From positions 1 through 52,366 of the forward strand of contig MEDY01000204.1 in NCBI GenBank assembly GCA_001724265.1: a DNA stretch of 52,366 nt, in the 5' to 3' direction. The notes below the pieces were generated by a model. It did not search any database. It saw only the letters and a program-made list of their open reading frames with translations, and was not told the origin of the DNA. Within the stretch, counting starts at the first letter, position 1. Every line of letters begins with the position of its first letter. The DNA is from Rhizaria sp. SCN 62-66 (taxonomy: Eukaryota; Rhizaria, unplaced). The position numbers were made by a program, and so were the translations under genes. Below are positions 23,801 to 34,300 of the stretch, one piece after another.

Positions 23801-25457
23801 CTTCAGCAAAGACGGAAGTCTGAGTGAATCGAATAAGCTTGTTACTCATGAGGATCGCGGAAGTATTTACAATAGTTTTGGAGTTGGTTTGTTGGCAATG
23901 CCTACCGACTTCATCACTGCACCTGCCAGCTTGACTGTAACTGTGCCTGCTAGCGTAGAGGCGGCGTCTGCGGCGACAATGGGCACGGCAGACACTGGAG
24001 AACCCGTGGCAACTCCATCCGCCCCCAACACTAACCAGCAGCTGGGCGGCATGGGCGTCTTTTTTCGATCCAGCAGCGCGATCGTGTTCTGCGGCGTGAT
24101 GGCGGCGTCGTTCGGGCTCGGCGTTAGCTGCTTGCTGCTGCTGCACGTCTTCCTTGTCTGCACTGCGCGCACCACGTTGGAGCTCTTCTCGGGCATCGGC
24201 GTCAAGCTCAGCCGCCGCCGAGGGGACGACGCGGACGGTGAGCACCACCACAACAACAGCGGCGGCAGCAGCAGCGACAGCGGCATCAGCGGCGGCGGTG
24301 CGCACGGGCGCTCTTTGGCGCTCGACAGCGACTCGGAGAGCGACGCCGGCAGCGACGACTTCGACGGCAGCGCCAGCGACGACGACTATGATTATGCCGA
24401 TGACAACGACAACGGTGACGCTGAGTCTGGCGAGAGCATTCGTCTTGCGAACGGCAACGGCGTTGCGCTAGTCGGTGACGGTGGTAACGAGGAAGACGAA
24501 GAGGACGGCGTCGCCGTCACTGACAAGACTCGCTTCCTCTCCTCTTCAGTCGCTGCCGCCCCCCGAGACAGCAGTCAGCTTTGTCGCCCACGCTCTCGGT
24601 CTTGGTCTCAACGGCGCTCTCACCGTGACAGCGATCTCTGTCGCCGACTATGCCCGGTCTGGCTGCCGCGGCTCCTGCGCCGCTGCGCGCGCCGACTGCC
24701 GCTCTTGCGCCGCTTCGCCCCGCAGCCGTCGCCCTACGACCGCGGCGGCGTCGTGCGCAACCTCGAGATCGTCTTCGGCGCCCCCTACGCGCTCCCGCCG
24801 AAGTTAAGTCGCGTGCTGGGCATGGACAAGAGCGGCGGCGAGGACAGCCGCGTTCGGAGTAGCTACGGCTACAACAAGCGCGACGCCAGTGCGAGTGCGA
24901 TGCGCGGCGACGCAGAGAGTGTCATCAGTCGCCCTCGTCGTCGTCATGATCGTCATCCCTCCTCTCACGGCAACGCTCTGCTCGCGTCCCCGACTCAGGG
25001 TCCGTACCGGCGCCGCCAGTCCGCGCGCCCCTCAGACGCTTCCGCGCCGCCCGCGCAGCAGCTGGCGGCGCAGCGGCTGCGGCGCTGGTCTCTCGCGGCC
25101 GGCCGCTGGCTGCGCGCGCTGTGCGCTGTGGCGCTGATCGCACTGGGCACGCTGGCGAAGTGGGGCGTGCTGGGCGGGCCCGCAGTGCTCTGGGCCGCGG
25201 AGCTGCCGCTGCCCTTCGAGGGCGAGGACGCGGACGCGGACGGGGACGGCGACGGGGACTGGGAGCGCGACGGCAGTGACGGCACAGCTGCTGCTAGCAC
25301 GAGCGCGGGTGCGAGCGCGAGCGCGAGTCCGAGTGCAAGTGCTGTTGCGGCTGCCGGTGTGGGCGCGGAATCCTGGGTGGGGCTCGTACATGCGCACTTG
25401 CTGCAAGGGACGCTGCCGACCGAGGCGCCGCGCAATGCCGTTAGGCTCCGCAGCTGA
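20886..25457 (+). CDS. Giant DHHC-type protein S-acyltransferase
   Basis: Single exon, 1,523 residues, against 300-700 for most of the family. DHHC enzymes attach palmitate to cysteines of membrane-associated proteins at Golgi, endosome or plasma membrane. Order: a 300-residue Gly/His/Ala/Ser-rich N-terminus; TM1 about 303-330 ([20 protein letters not shown]); TM2 about 523-546; then [22 protein letters not shown] with catalytic Cys893; TM3 [21 protein letters not shown]4 near 1070-1090; the TTxE motif TTLE (1096-1099); an acidic Asp/Ser/Gly-rich stretch; and [15 protein letters not shown], the family's conserved post-TM4 asparagine region. The first CxxC of the cysteine-rich domain is not next to KPPRAHH; the only candidate is CFKC at 626-629, about 240 residues earlier. 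Family certain, substrates unknown. Confidence 0.93.
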   Translation: MSAQDLAGSDKHGPAPPPLFSGSIAGFVNPFAPTQFSGAPGANVYEPNGGSSAHVLRSFPVTPVASAAGVLGAALPPYNPFAPHSSMVGATKLSVSNPFVSGSPLPGQFPAPHTVPVAASTTTTAVNASAGAGANVRTDASAGSRAVIEPQTLAFSRAPGPRPSTTIGGPREAQQWQQLEQDHERTQRRGHGHGHGHSCHGNGHGHVPAAALLQAHGQDHDPSLGLEQGPGPLAANNANKNGLSMPNANARSHSHHYNPSAHSLSATPAAATSSVTALAAELLPAQLSALLRAMPHAASALARLAGYFFILAAWVILAAFIVAYFTAIIPALGATPFKGTLILAPLAPVAAASTAAASAVAQTSGTDSVLATAVTLTAAARALLSALSALGVLPRSLADVPDHPARGRLDFERLPRRLILEPAPNQHATANDSDDSVNDASTRALMNPASPSADGLRSVVWFDLNLVSVSMPPDSDTESGADSHAGSGMGAETSANAGAGTASSSPSTSPSSSSSLHVEVNPSWVMLAIYGLYLWVTVVSSHAAAVFVRPGSAPRDADASAGRFLATLLRRLRHGGASPASLDDGVSSAVAADARGANARSHRLNTPLDGSGATTAARPPLPAPVCFKCPLPVQAARVALPATGVAASSASASANASAGAEETDAAAAAVAKAAAVVTAKAVQHHQAVLKQQQHRLFSLPCSNSNGDCHGVSGRDSTVSDTGAIVSASGHGLWSHQFAAALLQDSGTHMMSREVLTRDFSALLDAAAGSSQYKSLLQPTVVAATATAAPAQSGGESAPAATVNGVVLPPSVTSMTLRSLLLTQRDSGTTANMNSNNSNTASHAQLAHSNVTSAHGVAVSPHAMALLASFAPKPPRAHHCSVCNACVARMDHHCPWLGTCVGRRNHRFFVLLLLWVTVGAGYIIALATGVMMAQEPRAVQWGGVATVAVRLSVAQNLSTDADRSTPHGVDTVGFSKDGSLSESNKLVTHEDRGSIYNSFGVGLLAMPTDFITAPASLTVTVPASVEAASAATMGTADTGEPVATPSAPNTNQQLGGMGVFFRSSSAIVFCGVMAASFGLGVSCLLLLHVFLVCTARTTLELFSGIGVKLSRRRGDDADGEHHHNNSGGSSSDSGISGGGAHGRSLALDSDSESDAGSDDFDGSASDDDYDYADDNDNGDAESGESIRLANGNGVALVGDGGNEEDEEDGVAVTDKTRFLSSSVAAAPRDSSQLCRPRSRSWSQRRSHRDSDLCRRLCPVWLPRLLRRCARRLPLLRRFAPQPSPYDRGGVVRNLEIVFGAPYALPPKLSRVLGMDKSGGEDSRVRSSYGYNKRDASASAMRGDAESVISRPRRRHDRHPSSHGNALLASPTQGPYRRRQSARPSDASAPPAQQLAAQRLRRWSLAAGRWLRALCAVALIALGTLAKWGVLGGPAVLWAAELPLPFEGEDADADGDGDGDWERDGSDGTAAASTSAGASASASPSASAVAAAGVGAESWVGLVHAHLLQGTLPTEAPRNAVRLRS

Positions 25458-26020
25458 AACACTGGACAGAGCTCTTGAATATCCACTGAGCGTTCGTTGC
25501 GCGCTTGCTTGTTGCTGTGTGACACTTAAATTGGGACAAACTGAAATCAAACAGCGCAAACATGAACGACTATTTAAATGACAACTTAAGATTATATAGT
25601 ATACTGCGTAACCAATACATTAGTCAACGTTTTCAAGTTGCTCCCTTTTTATCCTGGGGCCATGAACGGTGTTTTGTGGCGATGCCTAGTGCGTGCGACC
25701 GTGGCCACAATGCAAAGCGGCCAGGCAAGGAGCAAAAGCTGCAACGTGACGTTAAGAAAATCCGGCACATTAGGCGTCTCGATTACGCGTCTGCGGCGCC
25801 GCTGGTTGCAACTTTGCGACTACAGCTGGGATTTTAACGAGCTTACTATTGACATATTTATATAACGTATCCGCTCGATGATGACTTGGTGCTAGATCCA
25901 CCGCTGTATCCGCCGGCTTCGGCGCCCGGTTTGAGCAGCAGTGCGCCCATGCTCCCAGTCTCCGCCTCACTCCCGCATATCACCTCCTGCCTTGACCGCA
26001 CCACGCGTGCACTCGCATAG
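25458..26020. other. Intergenic: DHHC 3' flank and isomerase/Nudix 5' flank
   Basis: About 560 bases. Several short ORFs are present but none resembles a protein family. An open frame runs from 25941 through the first intron of the next gene, but the isomerase N-terminus (PYFSANIS) begins at the ATG at 26021 in another frame, so the upstream part is non-coding. Confidence 0.5.
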
Positions 26021-28777
26021 ATGCCGTACTTCTCGGCGAACATCTCCGACGGCCTTCTGTTCTCGCAGAAGCTCCTGTGCGATCGCTTCGGTCCGTCCCC
26101 TCCCCTCCCTTCTTAGTTATCATTGTTCCTTGGAATCTATCATCCTTCTCCGAATTCCCCAGCGTGTGCCTCTCACTGCCGCTCACCAAGGTTACGTTGC
26201 CTCTTCTGCTTCTCCTTTTTCCTGTATTCTTGCGTCTTTTCACGCTGACACACTCTCACATACACTCCTAACGCACTACACTCATGATACAGAGGCGGCT
26301 GCTTCCAACGCGTTCGAGGCCGTCGAGGTGAGCCAGCCCTACGACCTGCCGATCTCGGAGCTGGTCGCGCTGCTGACCAACGAAGAGACCGTGGGCACGG
26401 ACGCGCTCGACTGCGCCATGATCGAGACGCACCTCATGCACTCGTCGTCTTCGCGCCCCGGCTACATGGGCTACGCTGCCGTGCCGGGCGCCGAGGAGGC
26501 CTTCGACCGCTCCCTCACCAACACCTTCGCCTACGCGCGCGCGCTCAACTGCAAGACCATCTCGGTCCTCGTCGGCGTGCCCACCCTTGCGGGCCCCATC
26601 GCGCTTCCCCAGGACAAGCCCCTCGCGGCCGCCAACAGCAACGGCAACGGCAGCGGCAGCGGCAGCAACAGCGGCGTGCCCTCGCTCTCGAGCATCTCGC
26701 TCACCTCCCCGGTCCCCGTGACGTCCGCCTCTAGCAGCGGCGGACACCCACATGGTGTCAACAGCAACAGCAACTCGAACGACCTGGGTTCCCCGGCCGA
26801 CTCCCCGCTCGACTGCCTCATGTCGCCCTCGGCGCCCGCCGCCTCCGCGGCCACCTACGCCGCCACCGGCTCGGCCGCGCTCGGTGTCGCCGCCCTGCTC
26901 TCCCCGGTCAACGCCGCTGCTGACGGCAGCAACACCTGCGCCGCCGAGGCCCCCGCAGCCGCGCTGGCGTCGCCGTTCGTCGGCCCCGAGGCCGCGGCCG
27001 CCGCGCTGGCCGCCGCATCGGCCCCCGCCGCGCTGGCCGCCGGCGACGGCAAGACGCGCGACCTGTGCGCGCGCCTGCTGCCGCCGCACCTGGTATCTTT
27101 CCTCGCCAACGCGGGCGTGCACTCGACGCACAGCACGGGGCTTACGCAGGACCAGTCGGCGCTGTGCCCGTCCTCGGTCGCCGGCGCCGCGGCCTTCACC
27201 ACGCTCGTCGCCAACCTCAAGCGCGCCTCGGCCCGCGCCAAGGCGGAGCTGCCGCCTGACGTGTCGCTCGTGCTCGAGGTCGTGTCCGACGTGCCCGGCT
27301 ACTGGCTCGACTCTATTTACAAGGCGCTCCGCGTCATCGCGCACGTCGACGCGGACAACGTTGGGCTCCTCTTCGACTGCTTCCACATCCAGCGGTACGC
27401 AAACAGTAAAGAAAAGATAAATATCACAGTAGTTTGATCATGTGATGTTATTTTTATGTGTATTGTATCTATGTATGTTCATCAATGTGTTTTATTCTCA
27501 CTATGAGCTCTTTGCTTTGTGCTCTCCATGTTGTTCTGTCGTTCCCAGCCTGCACGGCAACGTGACTGAGCTGCTGCTGGGGCTGCTGCCGCTGGTGCGC
27601 CACGTGCAGGTTGCCTCGGTGCCGCACAAGCGCGAGATCGACCGCGGCGAGCTCAACTACATGTACGTGCTCAAGCAGCTCGACCGCAGCGGCTATCAGG
27701 GTTGGTGTGGGCTCGAGTACGTGCCCACCGACGGCAAGACGAAGCAGAACCTGAACCCCTGGTTCGCGTCCTTCCAGCGCAAGCGCCACGGGTCTGCGGG
27801 CGTGCTGGTGGCGTGCCTGGGCAAGCAGGGCAAGCCGTACCTGCTGCTGGGCGAGGACCACAAGAAGGGCCACCTGTGGGGCCCATTCTGGGGCCGCCCA
27901 GACAAGACGGATAAGGGCGTCGAGCACACGGCGGTGCGCGAGACGGTTGAGGAGAGCCTGGGCGTGCTCGCGCACCCCAGCGTGCTGTATAACGCGCTCA
28001 AGCACGTTGACTTCCACGTCAAGCTGCCATCGGGCGCGCTCTTCCTGGTCACGCTGGGCGTCATGTCCGAGTCGGAGCGCGAGGCCGTCGTTGATAAGTA
28101 CCGCGCCGCGCGCGACCAACAGGCCGCGCTGTCCAAGTACCAGCGCGAGATGACCGATGTGCGCTGGGTCGACGCCACAGAGCTGCTCCGCACGCTCGTC
28201 CTCAAGAAGAAGCCTCAGGTACGCATGATAGTAAAGTCACGGTCAAGTCAATGTCAACATAAGCAATGCCATAATCACGCAATTTGCAATATTTCGCTCA
28301 GATCGCTCTGGATGGTACTTAATGTGTGATGTTTTGCGTGTTTTTGTCTTTAATATCTTTTATGAGTCATGATTGATGCAAAGTGCTTTCCACTCACTTT
28401 CGTTGTTTTTGGTCACTTTTTGCGCAGGAGGATGCCCCCATCAAGCTCCGCACTTTCTTCAAGTACGTGTATCTTCTTTTGGAATTCAAGACGGGCACAA
28501 CCAACATACTCATACGTATTTGTCTTTTTATCGCTCCAATTCAATATGTAAATCGTCCTGCCTCACTCTTTTCCTTCTGTCACCCTTTGTTTCACTCTGC
28601 TCGCTTCCCTCACCGCCCCGCTTGCAGGCGCGACCTGAGCAACGCGATGGAGAACATGGCGATCGTGCGCAACTTCTGCGAGCGCAAGGGGCTGCCGATC
28701 CGCCCGCTGGCCGAGATGACGGCCGTGGGGCCCGTGCAGGGCGCGCCCTCCCCGCTCACCGCCGTCATCACCGCAGC

Positions 28778-28828
<51 letters not shown>

Positions 28829-28856
28829 GGCGGCGGCGGGCGCCAAGCGCGCGTAA
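26021..28856 (+). CDS. Hydroxypyruvate isomerase-like protein fused to a Nudix hydrolase
   Basis: Five exons: 26021-26090, 26293-27394, 27549-28218, 28428-28462, 28628-28856; 701 residues. Introns begin GTCCG, GTACG, GTACG, GTACG. The N-terminal part is a TIM barrel of the Hyi type: PYFSANIS start, AFEAVEVSQPYD, SLVLEVVSD with the catalytic-type Glu, FDCFHIQRLHGNVTELL, RHVQVASVPHKREIDRGELNY and GYQGWCGLEYVPTDG. An insertion of about 190 Ser/Asn/Gly/Ala-rich residues interrupts it after SVLVGVPTL. Without a break it continues into a Nudix-like domain: GSAGVLVACL, LLLGEDHKKG, GRPDKTDKGVEHTAVRETVEESLGV (REtvEE at 521-526) and MTDVRWVDATELL. The Nudix box is slightly irregular (EExxG instead of EExG). 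The tail ends in 17 glutamines and AKRA. The splice phases leave no stop between the domains. Confidence 0.88.
28779..28829 (+). repeat. CAG trinucleotide repeat encoding 17 glutamines
   Basis: Sixteen CAG codons and one CAA (near the 3' end) run without interruption and are in frame in the last exon of the isomerase/Nudix gene. A near-pure CAG tract is expected to vary in length. Confidence 0.95.
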
Positions 28857-30103
28857 AGCAGCCGGCCGCGCGCGCGCGATGGCGCTGACGGGGGCGTGGT
28901 TGAGTTAAAAAGTCCTTGGATCTTAGGAGTTTGTATAGCTCAAGCAGCTCAAGGTAATATTGTGGATGTTTATGGCGAGGCGTTTGGCAGAGCCGTATGT
29001 GGGCGGTGTTAATGTGTGTGATGATTGCGGTGAAATAGGTGACTGATGCTATTCGTGTTTGTGTTTGTGTGTGCTTTTTTTGTTTGTGTGTTGAATTTGC
29101 TGTGTGCATGCTCGTCACTTGAACGCGTCTCACTGGTTACATTATTAACGCTTGTCATGAGGACGATAAGCATTTGATTTGGCTATGGATTTGTGGTCTG
29201 TGCAGTTGTGCTGTGCTATAACTGGCATTTGCAGTCGTTAGTTGTTCATACGGATATTAGTGTATGTAGGGGAATATGAAGTTTCTCGGTCTTGTAGAAA
29301 TGCGTTCTTGTAGGAATGAGAACGCAATGATAATTTATTTTAGAGTGTACAAAATAGTATATAACCTCTCTGTTGTGAGAGGAAATTACGACCCCCGCTG
29401 GGCTCAGCACGGAGGAAGTGCCACTGTGCTGGTTCCTCCGCTGTGGTTGCTAACAGTTGGTGAGGCTGCGTTGCGATGCGAACTGTCACACGGAACACAA
29501 GGGCCTGGCTCGATATATGCGATTGTCTCGGGCCCTGACACCTTGCCTCGGACAAAGCTCACAACCGTCGAAATAAAGACGAATTAAGTTAAACTCAGCA
29601 GCCATTGATCGTAGGTACCTCCCGGTAGACATGAAAATCACATGTTCCTTCAAATTATTGTTGAAAATATCGCTCAACATGTTGTTTCGGAACGTGCTAC
29701 AACGAGAAAAGCGCTCTGAGAGAACTGTAGTATTTTGCTCTCCACCATATGCAGCTCTTGTTTGTTGCCCAGTGGTGGCTCACGTTACTGGTCACACGTT
29801 TGTGGTGCTGACCGACCCGAAGGTTCTAGCTTGCGCAATTGACAAAGTCGGAGTCAAAGAGACCGGTAACACGAAATACTTACAAGTAGATATCAAATAC
29901 GCATGTGAATGTTCGTTTCATACTATTCTCAATCGAATCCATCTTAGCGCTCTAGGCTCTCTTGGCTTCACAGCGAGCGCATAAGTGCGACAGGCCGACC
30001 TTCGCTTCACTAGTTAACATCAACATCTCACTAGAACGCTATGATATTGCTCTCTCGGCTAACTTGCTGACTCTAATTGTTTCTTTTGTTTTTAGCTACC
30101 GAG
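28857..30103. other. Intergenic, 1.25 kb, with an inverted-repeat cluster
   Basis: No supported gene. ORFs at 29276-29587 and 29631-29984 lack any family signal or coding bias. A GC-rich island at about 29395-29445 contains two overlapping inverted repeats (listed separately). GTGCG at 29986 with a TTTTTAG acceptor ending at 30095 would make a 110-nt intron in the 5' leader of the next gene, consistent with the donor pattern elsewhere in the window. Confidence 0.45.
29405..29440. other. Two overlapping inverted repeats (alternative hairpins)
   Basis: CAGCAC (29405-29410) pairs with GTGCTG (29426-29431); CGGAGGAA (29410-29417) pairs with TTCCTCCG (29433-29440). The pairings interleave, so they are either mutually exclusive hairpins or a very tight pseudoknot. 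They stand in a GC-rich island within AT-rich intergenic DNA. Confidence 0.5.
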
Positions 30104-30977
30104 ATGTCTGGAGCTGATGAGCTTGCCACTCTTCATGATTTGCTGAAGGATGTCGAATGGGGGCTCGCTGGTCTTCAGTCCCAAGAGTTGAGGCTCAAGA
30201 ACGGCGATGACCTCAGGAATAAGTACGAGCACAACTTCAACGCCAAGATTGTCGAATTTTATCAGGAAGAGAGGGCGTTTCTCCGCTCTAAAATCCAGAC
30301 TGTCATAAAAAGTTTGAGCTGGGAGCACTACCAGAACATGCTTTGCCTTGAGGACGCATTTCGCCTCCTCGGCCACCTCACCGCCGTCTTCGTCAGGGAC
30401 CGCGAGGGCGGCCCCTGGTACACACACTACGAAGTGCGTTTTGACCCCGCAACCGGGCTTACGGGCGAGCAGCGCGTGCCTGCGGACGAGGTGACGTTCA
30501 GCAACGGCGCTGCGCCACCACCCGAGCGAGGCCGTGCGCGCCTCCCTGCGGCAGCGCCTCGGTTCGCAGGACGAGTGGGACGCGCTGATCCGGCTCTACG
30601 AGACCACCAAGCGGGCGTTCAACCCGCACGCGCTGCGCCACGCGAGCGGCAAGGTGCACATCGCGCGGCCCGCTGCACATGTCCCCGACGCGGGTCTGTA
30701 CCAGCGGGCGCTGCTCGCGGCGGGTGTGATCAGGCGCGCGCGGGACGTGAGTATCACCGATATGGCGCTGGGGGTGCTGGCGCCCGTCCTTGACTGCGAG
30801 AATGATGTAGATGAGGCCAAGCGCAAGGGCAAGAGGACGCGGACTCCGAGAAAGAACGACCGGAAGCGCGTGTCTGTTGGTGGCGCAGTGGCGGCTCCGC
30901 CATCGAAGAAAGGCAGCTCGGGTGAGTCACAAACAGGCAAGAGCGGTGACGATGGCGATAACGGCAAGCAGAAATGA
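30104..30977 (+). CDS. Unrecognised protein; reading frame broken near 30510-30530
   Basis: I do not recognise this family. From ATG 30104 (MSGADELATLHDLL) one frame runs to 30793. Its first 135 residues look like a real protein: helical, charged, with YEHNFNAKIVEFYQEERAFL and GGPWYTHYEVRFD. After VTFSNG it turns into an Arg/Ala/Pro-rich shadow. At the same point the +1 frame opens (stop TGA at 30492) and gives sensible sequence (HPSEAVRASLRQRL, DEWDALIRLYETTKRAFN) up to a Lys/Ser/Gly-rich tail ending at 30977. No GTNCG donor or usable acceptor lies there, so a one-base insertion (real or sequencing) or programmed +1 shift is the simplest reading. TTTTTAG eight bases before the ATG suggests a 5' UTR intron. 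It could be a recent pseudogene. Confidence 0.5.
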
Positions 30978-31398
30978 AGCCTCGTTAGGGCGTGGTGTCA
31001 GAATTTGTTCCATTCCAGTGTGTGGCGATGTGCAACTTTTTAGATAAGCTTATAGTACATGTATTGCTAAAGAAAACGAATACAAAAATCTTTGTATTGA
31101 TCACTGGAAAAACGAAAATGAACGCGTCCAGAACGCACCCCAGTCCAAGTCCGCATAAGCTTATGTGACACTGATGTTTGAGACAAATCTCGTTTGTTCT
31201 CGAACGCCACGGTGTAAGTATCTTGTTGACATTGTACTTACAATCTGTGCTAAGATATAAAGAAGAATAAAGAAGAATAAGTAAAAACAGCAAGCAGACA
31301 AAACGGCGGATGAAAATAAAGTTCGCGAGATAAATTAGTCGTATAATCAAAGAAAAAAAAAAGAATATGTGTACAATGCTGCACGCTACAAAGCGTGT
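30978..31398. other. Convergent intergenic region
   Basis: About 420 bases, AT-rich, between two genes that end toward each other. AATAAA-like runs occur on the + strand near 31267-31280. No gene seen. Confidence 0.5.
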
Positions 31399-34300
31399 TT
31401 AAAAGAGCCACGTGATCATCTGCCCGGCGGCGTCAGTCGACCACGCGCGCACCCGTACAGAGCGCCTCTTCGACTCGCCAGCAACTGGGTGGCTAGATGC
31501 ATGTGAGTCTGCGCTCTCTTTGGATGGTGGGGCGAACGAGGCCCACGTCTGAGGCGGAATAAACGCTCTTAATAACGCGCTGAGACGGTCGCTCTCATTC
31601 TTCTCACCGCTATTCGAGTTGCTACACGTGAAAGTCTGGCCACTGGAAGAGTTCGAGATTATTGTGTTGTTGGTAAGATCACCGCTGGTAAGCGCTAAGC
31701 AGAGGGACACCGGCTTTAGCACCAACGCGGTAGGCTCCTGGGACCGAGAGTGGCTCTCAGGCTTGGCGCTACACGCAGCAGCAGGGGCTTGCTCGAGGCG
31801 CAGCGTAGCTACAGCGCCGCGAGTGAGCGAGTAGATGACGCTGACGCAGCAAGGATCCTTGGACAGGTTGCAAGTGGTAGAGCTGTTCGTACGAGTCGGG
31901 CAGTCGTGCTTGTGCACAGTGATAGCGGCCTTGTAACCCACAGCAACAATGCAATCAGCACCACTCTCGTGATCGCTGCAACGGTCGCTAGCGCCACTGA
32001 TGGAGAGAGGTAGTGCACAGACAGCAACCTCAACGCGCTTGTTGACGCCGCAGTCCGCGGTTTGAGCGCCTCCACGCAGGTGCTTCGAGACCAGAACAGC
32101 GATCTCGTGGGATAACCAGTGTGACAAGTCTAACCTTGAGTTCTCAGCAAGAGCCACGGTCTCAGCACCAGCAATAGCTACAGCAGAGTTGTCGTGCTGT
32201 CGACATAGAGCGCGCCTAACGTCATGAGCAGAGAAAACGCGTAAGCAGCCGTCTAATGACGTTGTCACTAATGAACAAGCATCGGTTGCGCTGTTCAAGT
32301 TAGTCGCAGTTGACGTCTTAGCAGGAAGTGTGAGAGCGGAAATCACTGTCGTCTTGTGCCCCTTGAGTACAACACGGCGCAGGACTGTCAGACTCTCGTC
32401 TGATGGGGTATTTTTACCAGGCTTCGGGGCGTACAAAATGCTCGCGTAACACGGTGAATGGGCGACCCTGCAAGCGGTGACTCCACTTTGGCGGCTCGTG
32501 TTGTGAACATTTTTGATCCTAATGAAAGGCGAAAGAATATCACTAGCTTTATCGTCATTGGGGGAATGGGCAATCGGTTGGGGTGACGAGTCGGAAAGAA
32601 TGCTGAGCAGCATATTGGCGCCAGTGCCAACACCTAGTTCGCCGATACCACTGCCATTTCCGTCATCACAGTCACTATCATTGTCACTCTCGTTGTCAAC
32701 GTGACCACTGTTCGCGCTGCTCACATCATCATCGCCTTCGTCAGTGGCGAGCGCGTTGCCGCCGCCCCACACCAGCAGCGCAACACTACTGCTGTCAGCA
32801 GCAGTATCGTGTTCGCGATTCGGCGTAAACGGCGAAGTCAGTGTCAGCATGCCGCGAATAACTGCAGGTGTCCCTAAGAAATCCCCTGCAGCCGGCTCCG
32901 GTGACAAAGATTTGATTTTGTCGGCGCTGTCACGACTCCCATTATTATGACTGTTGTTGACACGGTAGTCGTTATTGACGGTGAACGGGGCACATGTGAG
33001 TACTTGCGAGTTGAGCACATACTCATGGCCACTCTCGTACTTGGACACAGACGATGAACCTGCGCTCGACTGCTCTTTGGTCGCGCTGGAGCTGAGTCGC
33101 GAGTGCTTTGGAAGGGCGCCCCACAGCGCCTGGACGCAACCAGCAGAGAGCTTGTTCACTGTCGCCTTTTTTGCAGTCACCATGTCGCCCACAGTCACTT
33201 GTTTGCTGTTGTTGGCAGCAATCATGTTGTTCGGAGAGTTATCACGGCTCTCAGCCGTGTATTGGGTTAGCTGCATTGGCCTCAGTGTTAGGGGACAAAT
33301 AAGATGAATGAATCCCAGAGCATCACCGGCAAATGTGACACTCTTGGGAACAACCTGACGCACAACACTATCAGAGGCAGACACAGTGGGAATGTCATGA
33401 GCGGAAGCAACAGAAAAGCGGTTACCTGCCAAAGCAAGCGGTGTGGATACTGACGCTGAAGATGAGAACGACAGAGGCTTGAAGTTGCATGTAAGTCCTT
33501 CGACATCGCCGTCTTGTTCAATACCGTCGTCGTAAAACGAGTTGCTTGCAGGCAGCAGGGGAAGAGATGGCTTGTACAGCTGCATACGAGGGTACTTGAA
33601 CGCCATATCGCGCATAACCAACGTGTAAAGCCAGCCACGAGTCACGATCTCACGCGTTTTAACCCCAGAACAAAGATCCGTGACAGGATTAGCAACACAA
33701 GCACTATTAGCAAGATTGCAATCGATATGGGCGCCCTTGTTTTGGTAGTATGAAGGCATAGGATTTGTCACAAGGTCCCAATAAGAAGGCTGTTGTTGAG
33801 CGAGCAAAGTCGTTACTGGCACAGGCATGCCTTCCATAAACTCGCTCTCTGCACCCTCGCCATCCTTACCGTCGTTTTCGCCATCGCTTTTGGTTTCGCC
33901 ACCGGCGTCGTCAGCTGTCAATGCCATCGTAACCGTGAGCGGCACCGCCACAGCCGCGCTGCCGCCGCGGTCGCCCCGCCACACACGCACAGTGCCGTCC
34001 AAGCCTGCGGAAAACAGCAGCAAATCTAAGGGCCCATTGTGAGCCTCAATCTCTGAATTCGTTTCATCCTTCATGGCATCGCTGCTAGGATAGGCGCAAA
34101 GCGCAGTCACGGGCCCGCGGTGGCCGCGGAAGGTGGCCATGTGGCGGCCCAACCTCAAACCGGAATCTGAAGACGTGATAACACCACTAACTGCGCTGTC
34201 GGTCGATGTCGGACGATGACAGATTGAGGTCGAGACCGTGCAGCTAGCCTTTAGGTCGAGTTTGGGGCCAGAATGGGGCGACAAATCCCAGATCTTGATC

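Noticed and set aside
26268-27386. A 372-codon minus-strand ORF
   Set aside because: Antisense shadow of the isomerase exon; Gly/Arg/Val-rich without a recognisable fold.
29631-29984. A 117-codon ORF upstream of the unrecognised gene
   Set aside because: No ATG start, no coding bias and no family signal; more likely 5' flank or leader.
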